Assembly (NCBI GenBank): GCA_963989385.1
Contig: OZ022502.1
Span: forward strand, 821,501 to 885,500
Source: Ctena decussata
Taxonomy: Eukaryota; Mollusca; Bivalvia; Lucinida; Lucinidae
Length of the DNA: 64,000 bases
Reading direction: 5' to 3'
Shown here piece by piece: positions 1 through 10,355 of this stretch. The notes beneath the pieces are model-generated. The model worked only from the letters and a program-made list of their open reading frames with translations. It was not told the DNA's origin and searched no databases. The translations under genes were made by a program, and so were the position numbers. Within the stretch, counting starts at the first letter, position 1. Every line of letters begins with the position of its first letter.

Positions 1-640
1 GTAGTTACTATTTAAATTTTTATATCATTTTAAGTTGTTTCTTAAAGGATGTAGAATAATTCTACAAGATCAAGTTTTATTAGTTTCTCCCTTATATCAT
101 ATAACGTGCTATTAACTTAAATGTATTGAACTAATCAATATGTATACAATTTACATAACGCAAAACAGGCAGCAAATCTGAATAGCGGACATACTTGTAA
201 CGACACAGCGAAGAAATATTTGCTGACGGGTATCTAGTTTATAATGAAATTGACAATTCAATATTCAAATATGAAATTAGAAATTTCACGACTGCGACGC
301 TTCTACATGCAAGCGACATATTCATTGAAAAGCCCATACAGCCTATTGTTTTCACAAGCAGTAGGGTTTTACTGGCATAAGCGTTAATGCCAACCAGACT
401 TTATTAGAGATGAGCACCCGAAAAGGTGTTCACTCAGTTTAAATAGAACATCCAAACACTCAGCCTCAGTCCTGGACCTACTGGAAGCACAGCAGACCCT
501 TGCCACAGTTTAGGCCAACATATGTAGGACGCCTAAATGCCGAATATTTTCAATCATTTTCGCCCTTTCCTACCATACATCAAAGAAAAGTCTTTTTTAT
601 CAATGAATGAAAATTAGAAATAAAAAAAAAACATACAAAA
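1..640. other. AT-rich non-coding sequence, nothing recognised
   Basis: No exon, RNA or repeat could be supported. It lies on the 3' side of the synaptotagmin exons, so it is probably intron. The remaining C2B exons were looked for on the minus strand and not seen. Confidence 0.5.
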
Positions 641-830
641 ACTCTTTGGTGCAGACGCTGGCCTACTAAGATTGTGACCCGGGTTCGGATCCAATTGGAA
701 GCGTTTTTTTTCAAGTTCTACATAAAGCCTTTCCTTACCACTCTTCCTTCGGTTTGATATGACGGTAATGCTATTGACAGGACGTTAAATCTCAATTCAC
801 CCATGAATCTTTTTCTTTTATTGTTTTAGA
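640..830 (+). repeat. Partial tRNA-derived SINE (box B and 3' tail only)
   Basis: A box-B-like GGGTTCGGATCC at about 679 is followed after about 90 bp by gacaggacgttaaatctcaa. A gacGGGACGTTAAA-type 3' end is also seen at 12100-12145, where it is followed by CTCACTCACTCA. The 5' half is not recognisable. Confidence 0.4.
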
Positions 831-931
831 TTGGTGATTGTGTTTTACCTGCGTACACTCATTTATGTCTTACATATAGACCGATTTAGTTACAGTGTAA
901 TGAAAATGTCAGGGAATAAAGATTGGCTTAC

Positions 932-1052
932 CAGAGGATCCTGTGATGTCCATAGCTTTAAGGTTCCTGGCTTTGACAATAGTGAGGGTGAGTCGTCCTG
1001 CCGTGGGTAAGTAACATAGTGATATCATCAACTCACCAAGGTCAAACTTCTC
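932..1052 (-). CDS. Synaptotagmin exon: start of C2B domain
   Basis: The next exon of the same synaptotagmin. The acceptor is a run of T followed by ATTATCAG (AG at 1053-1054). The donor is TCTG/GTAAGC (GT at 930-931). The exon is 121 bp, starts in phase 0, matching the end of the C2A exon, and ends after one base of a codon. It encodes [14 protein letters not shown], then [20 protein letters not shown], then DITGSS: the first two strands of C2B and the entry to calcium loop 1. The split codon would be completed as Asp of the expected DPYVK in the following exon, which is not in the window (nothing matching it was seen in 1-930). [14 protein letters not shown] and NLKAMDITG are typical of the Syt3/5/6/10 group. 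Confidence 0.88.
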
Positions 1053-1189
1053 CTGATAATCAAAGAAAAAAAATAGTGTGAGTAACATGCAGAAATAAAA
1101 CAAGGATTACACATCATTTAACAAGTTAAAGATTATTCGAATTAAAAAAATACTAAAATAAACTAGTAAGAGACTGCCCAAATGTCTAT

Positions 1190-1345
1190 GCCGATTATCA
1201 CAAGGAACTTGCCGATTATCACAAGGAACTTGCCGATTATCACAAGGAACTAATAAGAGACTGCCCAAATGTCTATGCCGATTATCACAAGGAGCTTGCG
1301 AAATCAAGTCTGGTAAGACTTGATTTCGCAAGTTTCTTGTGATAA
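1190..1345. repeat. 21-bp tandem repeat plus 17-bp-arm fold-back
   Basis: GCCGATTATCACAAGGAACT is repeated three times at 1191-1250 and again at about 1276. The larger block starting CTGCCCAAATGTC is repeated at about 1173 and 1261. At 1297-1334 a hairpin has arms CTTGCGAAATCAAGTCT and its reverse complement around a short GGTA-type loop. The reverse copy continues into TTTCTTGTGATAAG, an inverted copy of the repeat unit, so tandem and inverted copies are nested. Confidence 0.75.
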
Positions 1346-1418
1346 GTTTTTTTTTCATTTGCATATCTTTGGAGTAACAATTTCAGCTTTTCCTTCAACA
1401 TTTGTTCCAAGCAGAATA

Positions 1419-1660
1419 TATGAGCCGCGACACGACAAAACCAACAATGTGGTCGTGCGCCCTGTGCAGACTCAGATCAGCATGGGCATCCACCCAATCT
1501 GATCAGACTCGTCGCTAAGCGCTTAAAGGGTAGCTAAGGGTCTAAGCTACCTTCATGCGCACAGCGAAGACTCTGATCAGACTGGGCGGATGACCAGGCT
1601 GATCTGAGTCTGCGCTGGGCGCACTACCACATTGTTGGTTTTGTCACGTCGCGGCTCATA
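1419..1660. mobile_element. Palindromic hairpin MITE (242 bp)
   Basis: The terminal inverted repeats start TATGAGCCGCGAC and run about 43 bp with few mismatches (left 1419-1461, right about 1618-1660). Inner parts, such as ACTCAGATCAGCATGGGC against the copy at about 1590, are also complementary, so the whole element folds on itself. It lies inside the synaptotagmin intron. No transposase is encoded. It resembles a hairpin MITE that I recall as abundant in bivalve genomes. Confidence 0.8.
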
Positions 1661-2200
1661 TTTATTACTTGAGTATAGTGTTATATTATTATATAATCAT
1701 CAATGCTATGCAAATTAGAGAAATGATTTGTATTTAGGAATGTGTTCCCACATTCACGGCCGGACTCCAGCATTGTGTCTCTCATGTGACATTTTTCTGG
1801 CTTTCGTGTATGCAATACTTTCCGTGTTTTCACTGTGATTCTAAGACGACTAAATGGATAGTTTGAAATATTGTGTGGCATGGCTAGATATGATTTTAAG
1901 GTATTTTCGAATATAAACAGTCCGAATGCTACGTTCTCTGCCATTCGGTTTTTAAAGAATAATCATTCATACGTTCAGTGCCAGTCGGATCATCGGACTT
2001 GCATAGATCAGATGAGTGATCTTTCTTAAAAGCGACCTCTGTGACAAGTTTTGTTCGGATTTGTTTACATTAGAATACGAGAACCTGGTACCCGTTTCTA
2101 ATTTTAAGCCTAAGGTTTATGTTTGTCCCTTACAGTTGGTATGGAACTTTCAAAAATCTTAAGCTTACGATGTTTAGTGAAACGGGCACCTAGACCGTAC

Positions 2201-3054
2201 CTGATTGGTACTGAGAACATCCCTCACAAAGAAATTCTTGGCTGACAGTTTGTCTTCATTAGGAACAACATCTCGTATAACCACGGTTCCTATGAGATCA
2301 TGACGAGAGAATCTGTCAAAGTCATAAACATTAAACTGAAGGAGTCGATTTTCCAAATCTTTATAAGGTACATTGAAAGCAAACGTCTCATTAAATTCCG
2401 GATTAAGAGTTTTTCGATGAACTTTTGTTTGAAATTTATGTCGTCTGTCTGGTAAGAGATAAACTTTAACATAAGGGTCAGACGTCCCAGAAAAATCTTT
2501 AGCAGGAAGATCCTCTGCTTTACTGATGCACACAAGCAATGTTTCTGATGCTGGAATATACTGTAAGCTGAAGAACAGTCTTCCACACACCGCGTGCTCT
2601 GATTTTATACTGTCCACAGACGCTTGTTTGTAAAGCTCTGGTTTTATAGCGCCTAATTTTGGCTGTTCTTTATGTTTGACACTTTGAACAGAAAACTCAA
2701 TATTAGTGATATCTAGTTTGTGTGATACTGGTAACTGCCGCTGAAAGGTCTGATGTCGCTGAGGAACTGTGGGTAATGTTGACTGGCGGAGTGATTTCAG
2801 AAGTCCTTTGGCTTTGGAAGAATAGGAGTCGAGCTCTGCACATTCGGCGGCAAGTTCTGGTGTACTCTGACTAATTTTAAGATTTTTCATAAGAGTAGAA
2901 TCAGGTGAATTATCGGCAGAATATCTTCGATCATTTCCGTAACCTTCCGCACGTTTTCGACAGTATCTCCAGGTGATATATCCAACTATAAGAAGGAGAA
3001 GGGCTATGAATGTCGAAATAGCCAAGACTATGTAGGACACTGGAATCACAGAGG
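2201..3054 (-). CDS. Synaptotagmin exon: transmembrane segment, linker and C2A domain
   Basis: Internal exon of a synaptotagmin, a membrane-anchored calcium sensor of vesicle exocytosis. It opens just after a pyrimidine-rich acceptor (ttgcag, AG at 3055-3056) and ends at CAG followed by a GTACGG donor (GT at 2199-2200). It has two leading bases, then 284 codons, and ends in phase 0. About residues 3-26 form one hydrophobic helix followed by WRYCRKR, a basic stop-transfer with a possible palmitoylated cysteine. A polar linker of about 125 residues follows, then a complete C2A from about residue 155. C2A keeps the calcium-loop aspartates (KDFSGTSDPYVKV and VYDFDRFSRHD) and KVHRKTLNPEFNE. The C2 wording is closest to the vertebrate Syt3/5/6/10 group from memory. 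No initiator Met is in this exon, so a further 5' exon lies at higher coordinates. The subtype is uncertain. Confidence 0.9.
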
Positions 3055-3402
3055 CTGCAATAAAAAGAAAATAATTTCAATGAGATATTCCTTTATCACC
3101 TGAGAGGAACAAAACTGGGTGACTGGTATGATTGAACAAAACAGAGCAAACCAACTGCGCATTTTAAAGCTAAGGTAGGTGGCATATTAGACCACATATT
3201 AATGAAGGTTCGTCAGTAAACCATCATACCATTTTTTTTCAAAATATTTCAATACATGAAATACTTTTTTTGTCTGAGCCCGCATATGCCGTACCTAAAC
3301 ATGAAATGATTAGTAATTCACCTTTTTATACAATACAAGGTAAATGGGAAGAAACACATAGGAAAAAATGAAGTTGTAGCAACAACTATAACATGGTTCA
3401 AA
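3055..3402. other. Probable 5' intron of synaptotagmin, nothing recognised
   Basis: This begins at the acceptor of the transmembrane exon on the minus strand. No coding, RNA or repeat signal was seen. Confidence 0.5.
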
Positions 3403-3670
3403 AGGCGCCGTGGTCGAGTGGTTAGAGACGCTCGGTTACGGGGCAGAAGGTCGTGAGTTCGAATCCCGGCTTGGGTCAGCTCGCAACTGGAAATCTCTCT
3501 TTGTCAACCCAGCAGTAAATTGGTACCTGTTTCAAATCAGGGAAGGATGAGGCAGCGAAAGGAAAGGGACTGGCTTCACCTTTAATATGTTGTGCCTTAG
3601 ATACTGTGGGCCTCTAACCCCTACTGCCCCTACGTCCTCTAGGCTATGGGAAACCTTTACCTTTACCATG
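3403..3670 (+). repeat. tRNA-derived SINE, family A, full-length copy
   Basis: The tRNA-like head has box A (GTGGTCGAGTGG, about 3411) and box B (GAGTTCGAATCC, about 3455), the internal promoter of RNA polymerase III. A conserved body follows (CAGCAGTAAATTGGTACCTG, GATGAGGCAGCGAAAGG), with the tail TATGGGAAACC then (TTTACC)n. The same order is seen at 24955 (+), 45205 (-) and 17877 (-, truncated). The anticodon arm is not tRNA-like, so this is a SINE rather than a tRNA gene. Confidence 0.85.
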
Positions 3671-4785
3671 GTACATCATGGTTACTTTTATTGCGTGTTC
3701 AAAAAAAAGATAAACAATAAAAAAAACGGGAGTGGCTCGTTAAGGTCACTTTTACGTGTAGAACTACGGTTGAATTAGATTTGTGTCGCGTCCCAATAGA
3801 GGACAATTATATTGAAATAATCTGATAAATTATGCATTGCGAGAGAAATTATTGAGAGTAACGAAGTGTGTTATTGGCCGCCGGAGACTTACAGGCCGCG
3901 TCAAGCAAAAACATCTTATTGTCGTTTCGAACAGAGAAGACCAATGCTGGACTTCGCAGAGGCAAAGTGTGATAAAAATGTTTAAAATTTTGCTATGTAT
4001 GAATACAGAGTTCGTATGTGCGGAAAAGCGGATTCCTTTTAAAGACTGCGTGAGACCACATGCGTGTCTGTGAAATCACTGTTCGCACAACCTATAAGAT
4101 ATATTTTCTCTCGAGGCCTTCTAGATTAGCACGAGGCTATTGAAATACACCTCAGCAGCTGAGCTCAAAGGTTTACAACCCAAGTCTAGATAAGGTATCA
4201 TTTTGTGGAATCAGCTTCCTCAGACAGCAATAAGATAGCCGACACTGGAGGCTGCCCACCCTCACTCGTTTACACGCAACAAGCGTTTTACCTTTAACAT
4301 TTCTAGGCTTTGTTTTTATTTTGTTATACATATAACTCTTTTATTTGAAGCATTACTGGAGAAGATGATGATGGGTTCCTAGTTTTTCAGGGATAATAGT
4401 TCTTAATTTTCCACTCTGATATATTCTGTCAACCCGATAAAACAGCTCTAGAGAGATGCTATAATAGCAAGTATTTGCAACTATAAGATCGACAATTTCT
4501 ATTTTAAGATAACATTTTGATTATTTACAGACCCAGCAGATGAAAAATACCTAGTTAGTACGATAAGGCCCATTATTGGCCTCCAAAAATCTCTAAATGC
4601 AAAAAGTCATTTTTTGATAATAAAAATACACACATAGTAAAGTTCAACCTATAATGTAATAGCAAACACCTAACTCAGTCCAAGCGTAAATTCAAGGGTT
4701 TTTAATCTTGAGCATACCCATACCCTCAGCCGGTTTTGACAAACATGACGAAGTAAGTCACAACCTGAGGCTTTCTAAATATGTA
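3671..4785. other. Non-coding, nothing recognised
   Basis: Short open frames in this stretch lack any recognisable domain or splice-site pairing. Confidence 0.4.
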
Positions 4786-4945
4786 AAAGCAAGTAGGAAA
4801 ATTCTTAGGAACTGAAATAACCGTATCCCAGATCCCACCAAGACACCATGTGGGAAAAAGACAACATAAAATTAGTCACTAACAAAGACAACACCAACTG
4901 CAGCCATGTGAACAGACATTTCCCATGTAAGCCCCGGCCTCCACA
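4786..4945 (-). repeat. Penelope-like element tail fragment
   Basis: Read on the minus strand it has the family order: TTTCCCACATGG, a TCTT(G) stretch, CAGTTCC, then CTACTT at the 3' end. It is closest to the copies at 13905 and 49985. Confidence 0.6.
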
Positions 4946-5867
4946 TTTTTGCATACTGATAAAGTTTTGATATGTTAATACGCCATGAAAGTATCAAGTG
5001 TGCTGGAGACCAGGCTCATGTTTATTTCTATAAATTTGTAATATATTTTTTTCCTTTTTATATATTTATTTATTCGTTTATTTTTTCATTTATTTATTTT
5101 TGCCTAAGTTGCAGCGTTGGAAACATTTTTGTGGTTATCTGAATATAAAAATGCGCATAGGCAAAATAAACATATGCTGCGCGTACTCAGTTTCTTACAT
5201 AGGACTCAAGGAATAATTTGATCCGCTGAAATGTTTTACTTAACGTCTCTGGACAGGCAAACTCTAGTGGTTTGGTAACTTGCATAGTGCGTATCTGGTT
5301 CGCACAGATATCGCATACCTAGAAAGCCTACTATCAAGGTTTTAAATAGCTGCTGTTATTAATTTATTTGTTTAAAGAAAGGGCTGTTTCCTTTCAGTTC
5401 TCCTGAAAATTACTGAAACTGAGCAGGATTGTCAGAAATCATGTTATTATGAAAAGACAGATGAAAGGAACATACGAGGTATGTCCCCATCTACTCAGAA
5501 AACATCCAAAAATTTTTATGCGAATTTAGGGACCAAAAACGGCCCTTATCATATCAGGCCCTTTCTGGTTTCGATGAACACAAATAAAATACATGTATTG
5601 TCAGAGAAAGAAAAAGAAGGAGGAGCTACTAAAGGTAGAAGGGAAATGATTAGCGATCGTCAGCTTATCTGTGACTTTATCTTGATAAATAAGTCGGATA
5701 ATGGCTCTCTCTAAATTTGCCGGGAGATGAAACTGTCTCTTCTCTAATATGAATGACCGCCGACAGAATTAATTAGCCAATTTCTGGAGACAAATGTTTT
5801 ACAGTTAACTTATTACTACTGCGTGATATTGTCCATCAGTACTGCGCTGACTTGCAAGCTTCCTTTT
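4946..5867. other. AT-rich non-coding, nothing recognised
   Basis: There is a TTTAT-rich patch at 5045-5105. The 77-codon frame at 5481-5714 has no domain and no supporting splice sites. Confidence 0.4.
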
Positions 5868-5869
5868 TA

Positions 5870-6063
5870 GGGTCGAGTCGGGTAACTTCGGACAGCGGAA
5901 AATTCGGACATACCATTGCAAACAGTAAAAATCCAGATGAGACGGCTCATGAGCCGTCTCATCAGGATTTTTACTGTTTGCCTAGTTATTTTTGTATTAA
6001 TTCCTAACAACTGACATATAAAAGAAAACAATGACACTGTCCGAATTTACCTGACTTGGCCCT
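5870..6063. mobile_element. Small MITE with TA target duplication and internal palindrome
   Basis: The terminal inverted repeats start GGGTCGAGTCGGGTAA (left) and GGGCCAAGTCAGGTAA (right, complemented) and are about 27 bp, flanked by TA at 5868-5869 and 6064-6065. In the middle a near-perfect palindrome of about 60 bp spans 5919-5981, centred on TCATGA. A second, damaged copy of the same family begins at 10164. No ORF is present. The TA duplication and size fit a non-autonomous Tc1/mariner-type element. Confidence 0.8.
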
Positions 6064-6065
6064 AG

Positions 6066-6698
6066 CTGGTGACACTTTAAAGTGTGGTATGCTTTTTGTC
6101 TTCAGTATTATTCAGGCTGATAAAATATTTTTTGTTGTGAAGAAAACGCTGAATCATCAGTCAGTAAAGAACGTTCAAATGTGGTTGCAACATGGCTAAG
6201 GTTAGGGCCACTTTGTTACTAATTTGAAGACAACAATATGATAGACAATGCCACGATCAGTGGAGGAAGATTAATGGAGCAGGTGTCACTTTCTTTGCAA
6301 TGTGTAGCTATCACCAATAGACGATGATGTTACCTCCCTAGATGTCCATTTTCAAAACAGTTATACCCATTTTGATGTATCGTTTTTTCTAGTTTCCACA
6401 TATCAAAATATACCCTTTCAATCTAAAGCAGGAACTATGGTAAAACCAGATGTCGACCAATGAAAAATGACGTTTCTGAATGAAGTCACAAGATATATTG
6501 TCACTTTAAACGTTATCCGTTCAAACATTGCGTTACATTCGTAAGTGCACTAGACTATTTATAATGCCTCCTAGAGGCACCTGTCGCAGCCTCCCGACCA
6601 CTAATGTCTCTTGTCTGGTCCATCATGGTCTAGCTAGTGTTTCTATTTGCTCTGGTTTGCTTTATTACGACATTTTCTGATGATGTTATGTGTTTTTC
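6066..6698. other. Non-coding, nothing recognised
   Basis: No gene or repeat could be supported before the duplicated block that starts at 6699. Confidence 0.4.
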
Positions 6699-7521
6699 GT
6701 TTTAATTCCAAATAATTGATATATAAAGGAATTAATGTCACTGTCCGAATTTACCTGCTGTCCGAATTCACCTGACTTGACGACTCTTCCATGAATAATA
6801 CGCCTTGAGGATATGTTTAGAATGCGATGTCTAGCTAGTGTCCATGGTCCTGTGGATTTAATGGGGTGGGAAGGTGGCTGACCTGTCATCTCCTCTGATT
6901 GTTATTTTCAATACACGTTATAACAAATAGTAGGAAATAGGGACACTGATCAGGAACGGACTCAGTCGAATTCCACATCCTGCCATGAACACCAAACGGG
7001 GAAGGGACATCTTCAGCTAAAATGGCACATTAATAAGCAGCACCAGCGAAAGGTCAAGGGGGCAGCTCTTTTCTAATAGGTGGCCCCAAGGGTATCCCAT
7101 ATAAAATAGAAAATTAAGTCAAAGAAAAACAGAAAATGGACGTACAACAACTAAAATGAACCACAATAGAAGCAACGCCTTGAAACATTCAGTAGTTAAT
7201 TAATGGAGGATTTAACGGTTGCACGCCCGAGCAACCTCACCCCAGTTTCTGCAGTGATTCATTTGCAAAAAAAAAAAAAAAAAAAAAAAAAAAGACAAAT
7301 GGCATTTGTTCGGTCCGCATCGAAATGAAGGACAAGAACAAGTTATACGAAAAACATGAAACATCTAGGTTTACCTATTCACTATTGTTTTATTACCAAA
7401 CACAACAAGAAGCAAAGTGGGCGGCTAAACGGGTAGCCAAATTTCTGGCAGACCACAGACACGAACATGTAGCACCGAGGAACCACAACAGAAATACTGT
7501 CAATATTGGATTACTGTGCGG
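6699..7521 (-). repeat. Duplicated block copy 1: MITE end plus Penelope-like tail
   Basis: This block is nearly identical to 10266-11065, apart from scattered substitutions and an A-run of about 31 here against 9 there. The left 90 bp is the right half of the MITE family seen at 5870. From about 6870 to 7521 it is a Penelope-like element tail in minus orientation (minus strand: GCGGACCGAACAAATG, then the paired CAGTAAT/ATTACTG-like arms, GTGGCCACCTATTAG, CAGTCCGTTCCTG). Confidence 0.8.
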
Positions 7522-8084
7522 AAGGAGCACCACAGAGCAGATCTTCAACATTAGAATACTGAGTTAAAAGTATCTCCAACATCAGCAGAATCTGTACCAT
7601 TTCTTCATTGATTCGAAAAAAGCCTTTGACAGGTTATGGCATGCAGCCTTATGGGCCACCATGCGGAAGTACAATATCAGTGCAAATCTAAATCGCACAA
7701 TGAGCAGCTATACGACAAGGCTACAAGCGCAGTCCTGATGAATGGCAGCACAGGACAATGGTTCAGAACAACAATTGGAGTAAGATAAGGATGTCTTCTG
7801 TCACCCACCCTCTTCAACATTTTTCTCAAACGGATCATAACGGAAAGGTTAGCAAAGCCGGCAGAAACATTACCAGTCTGCGGTTTGCGGATGCCATAGA
7901 CGCTTTAGTTAAGGAAGAGCAGGAACTAGAAGCCCTTGTTGAAAGTCGCGACCAAACCTGCACAAGGTATAAGATCGAGATCAATGCTGAGAAGACAGAA
8001 CTGAAGCCAAACAGCGCAGATGGCATCCAGAGGGAGATCAAGATAAAAGGGCAGAAGCTGGGTACCGTAACAAGCTTCAAACTA
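7522..8084 (+). pseudogene. Reverse transcriptase pseudogene of an RTE/jockey-like LINE, 5' part
   Basis: The conceptual translation across several frameshifts shows RSTTEQIFN, then FFIDFKKAFDRLWHAAL (RT motif A, aspartate present), NGSTGQWFRTTIGVR-GCL (motif B), and LRFADAIDALVKEEQELEAL (motif C). Motif C should read FADD, but the second catalytic aspartate is alanine. EINAEKTELKPNSADGIQ then follows. There are several stops and frame changes, so this copy is dead. The coding sequence is cut at 8084 by an insertion (8085-9133) and resumes at 9136. The 5' end abuts the Penelope-like tail, so nothing upstream of the RT fingers remains. Confidence 0.8.
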
Positions 8085-9133
8085 GAAATGTTTTTTTGAC
8101 AAAAACAGATGTCCCCCACCTGCGCTTTCCCAGTAGTATCATTTTCCTAAATGCTGTCAAGTTAAGACCTCCTGTGACCTTGCAAATAAGGTCAAGGTCA
8201 CCAAAATTTAATCACTTATTTTCCATCTCCCAGAGATGTATCTATGACAGTTTGGTCTAAATTCATCAATCCATTCAGGAGATATGGTAAAGACACACTC
8301 TTTGACCACCTGTGACCTTGAAACTGAGGTCAAGGTCACCAAAATCCACTCACTTCTTTACCATTTCCCAATGATATATCTATGCAAGCTTGGTTCAAAT
8401 CCATCCGTCAATTCAGGAGATATGGTGCAGACAAGGCATTTTTCTTTCAACACTCTTTGACCTCCTTTGACCCTGAAAATGGGGTCAAGGTCACCATAAT
8501 CTAATCAGATCTTTGCCATTTCCCAGTAATATATCTATATGACTTTTGATTCAAATCCATCTATCCTTTCAGGAGATATGAAGCAGACAAGGCATTTTCA
8601 ACACTCTTTGACCTCCTGTGACCTTGAAACTTAGGTCAAGGTTACCAAAATCTTATCAGTACTTTGCCATTTCTCATTGATATATCTGTGCCAGTTTGGT
8701 AAATATCCATCAATTCCTTCAGGAGATATGGTGCAGACATGGCATTTTTCAACATTCTTTGACCTCCTGTGACCTTGAAAATGGGATCAAGGTCACCAAA
8801 TCTAATCAGTTCTTTGCCAACTCCCAGTAATATATCTGTGCCAGTTTGGTAAAAATCCATCAGATATGGTGCAGACAAGCTATTTTCATCCTTTTTTAAC
8901 CTCATGTGACCTTGAAAATAAGGTCAAGGTCACCAAAATTTAATCAGTTTTTTCCCTCTCCCAGTTATGTATCTGTGCCAGTTTGGTTAAAATCCATGCA
9001 TCCCTGCAGGAGATAGAGTGCAGACAAGAAGCTACACTGACGCCGACGCTGACGCCGACGTTGACACCGAAGCCGACGCCGACGGGATCCACACAAAAAA
9101 CAATATGTCCTCCCCATGGTAGGGGGGACATAA
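8085..9133. mobile_element. TA-flanked insertion with tandem TCAAGGTCA-hairpin repeats
   Basis: Comparison with the related RT copy at 11250-11300 shows that this 1.05-kb block interrupts the reverse transcriptase at a TA (8083-8084 and 9134-9135). ATGTCCCCC near the left end (about 8109) is inverted as GGGGGACAT at the right end. Inside are six 137-155-bp tandem units (8165-8940), then a GACGCC/GACGCT microsatellite (9040-9085). There is no credible ORF. It is probably a non-autonomous DNA transposon or a satellite carried by one. Confidence 0.65.
8165..8940. repeat. Six tandem units, each with a GTGACCTTGA/TCAAGGTCAC hairpin
   Basis: Hairpins lie at about 8174, 8312, 8467, 8618, 8768 and 8905. 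Each has GTGACCTTG, 8-10 bases, then TCAAGGTCAC, within units of about 150 bp that also share CCAGTAATATATCTGTGCC and AGGAGATATGGTGCAGACA. TCAAGGTCA matches the known extended half-site bound by monomeric nuclear receptors (ERR/SF-1 type). Binding here is only an inference. Confidence 0.85.
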
Positions 9134-9745
9134 TACCTTCGAGCAGTTGTATCACATGATGACTCAAAACAGGAGGCTCTCTCATGGATTGCACCAGCCA
9201 CTTCAGCCCTTACCAAGCTGAAACCAATTTGGAGAGATAACAATATATCTCTGGATCAAAGGTGAAAATTATGCCCTCCCTTGTCACTTCCATATTTCTG
9301 TATGCCTGTGAATCGTGGACCTGGACAGCAGAGTTAGAGTGTCAGAGATAATAACGCAGGTCTTTGAGATGAGATGCTACCGAAGGTTACTGAACATTTC
9401 GTACAAGGACCATATAACCAATGAGGAGATTCGTAGAAAGATCAAAGCAGCCATTGGAGAATATGATGACCTCCTGACGCTGGTCAAAAAGCGGAAACTA
9501 AGGTGGTTTGACCACGTCTCAAGGTTTTCTGGGTTAGCAAAGACGATTCTACAGAGCACAAGGTAAGGAAAAAGAAGAGGTAGACAGAAGAAGAGGTGGG
9601 AGGACAATATTAAAGAGTGGACAGGGATGGATTTTGCCAGCTCAATTAGGGCAGCTGAAAACAGTACAAGGTGGAAAGGGATTGTTTTGAAGTCATCTGT
9701 GGTGCCCCAACGACCTAGTAAGGATATGAGATGGAATAGAAATAG
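9134..9745 (+). pseudogene. Reverse transcriptase pseudogene, 3' part
   Basis: Continuation of the LINE interrupted at 8084. The conceptual reading includes TKLKPIWRDNNISLGSK, YACESWTWTAE, FEMRCYRRLLNISYKDH, then VKKRKLRWFDHVSRFSGLAK and WEDNIKEWTGMDFAS. This is the C-terminal region that follows the RT thumb in many RTE/jockey-like elements. Frameshifts and stops occur between blocks. It ends near CCCCAACGACCTAGTAAGG, the usual end of the coding region in this family, as in the copy ending at 12062. Confidence 0.75.
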
Positions 9746-9884
9746 GACAGATTGGCTTCACCTGAAAACTCTCTTACTGGAAAGCTCAAAATTAGAGCTG
9801 TACGTCTTGTAATTTTAGACTCTTACATTCCAATACTTTATAGAGCTAACTTAGGGATGCATGTCTTGTAGTTTTAAATGGTGC

Positions 9885-10130
9885 TACTATGGTGGTCTAC
9901 GGTAACTTCCGTTGTTTTATGGCTTTCTGTCAGTCTATTATTACTTCTATGTTATTTAGAATAAACTCGTGGCCATCTGCTAGGAAAGAGCTGACACCTT
10001 GACTTTTTGCTTGTTGTTTGTCCTTGTTTTGCTGTGTATGTTATATTTATGCTTTCGTACCTGTTTGTTGTTTAGGGCAGGATGTGTCTACCGATTGTGT
10101 TGATTTCTGATCGTTGCCTTCTCATCTACT
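9885..10130 (+). repeat. Penelope-like element tail fragment
   Basis: It shows the family order on the plus strand: GTGGCCATCTGCTAGGAAAG, AGCTGACACCTTGAC, GCAGGATGTGTCTACCGA, then TGATTTCTGATCGTTGCCTT. It is directly followed by the damaged MITE at 10164. Confidence 0.65.
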
Positions 10131-10163
10131 GCGGAGCTGTTTGCTCGACCATTCGGACAGGTA

Positions 10164-10355
10164 GGGTCGAGTCGGGTGACTACGGACAGCAGGTAAAATC
10201 GGACATACCATTGCAAACAGAGAAAAGCCAGATCAGGATTTTCACTGTTTGCCCAGTTATTTTTTGTTTTAATTCCAAATAATTGATATATAAAGGAATT
10301 AATGTCACTGTCCGAATTTACCTGCTGTCCGAATTCACCTGACTTGACGACTCTT
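10164..10355. mobile_element. Damaged second copy of the 5870 MITE family
   Basis: The left end GGGTCGAGTCGGGTGA follows TA at 10162-10163. The right end reads CTGTCCGAATTCACCTGACT. The central palindrome of the first copy is reduced. Its right half belongs to the block duplicated at 6699. Confidence 0.65.

Larger units (their letters stand above)
1053..2200 (-). other. Intron between synaptotagmin C2A and C2B exons
   Basis: The 1148-bp phase-0 GT-AG intron is defined by the two exons flanking it. It holds a 21-bp tandem repeat with a fold-back hairpin (1190-1345) and a palindromic MITE (1419-1660). Nothing further is recognised at 1661-2200. Confidence 0.85.

Noticed and set aside
3403..3475. 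tRNA gene
   Set aside because: Box A and B are good, but the anticodon arm does not fold and a SINE body follows. The same applies at 24955, 45463 and 63690.
8940..9243. Minus-strand frames rich in Val-Gly or Arg repeats
   Set aside because: They are readings of the GACGCC/GACGCT microsatellite.
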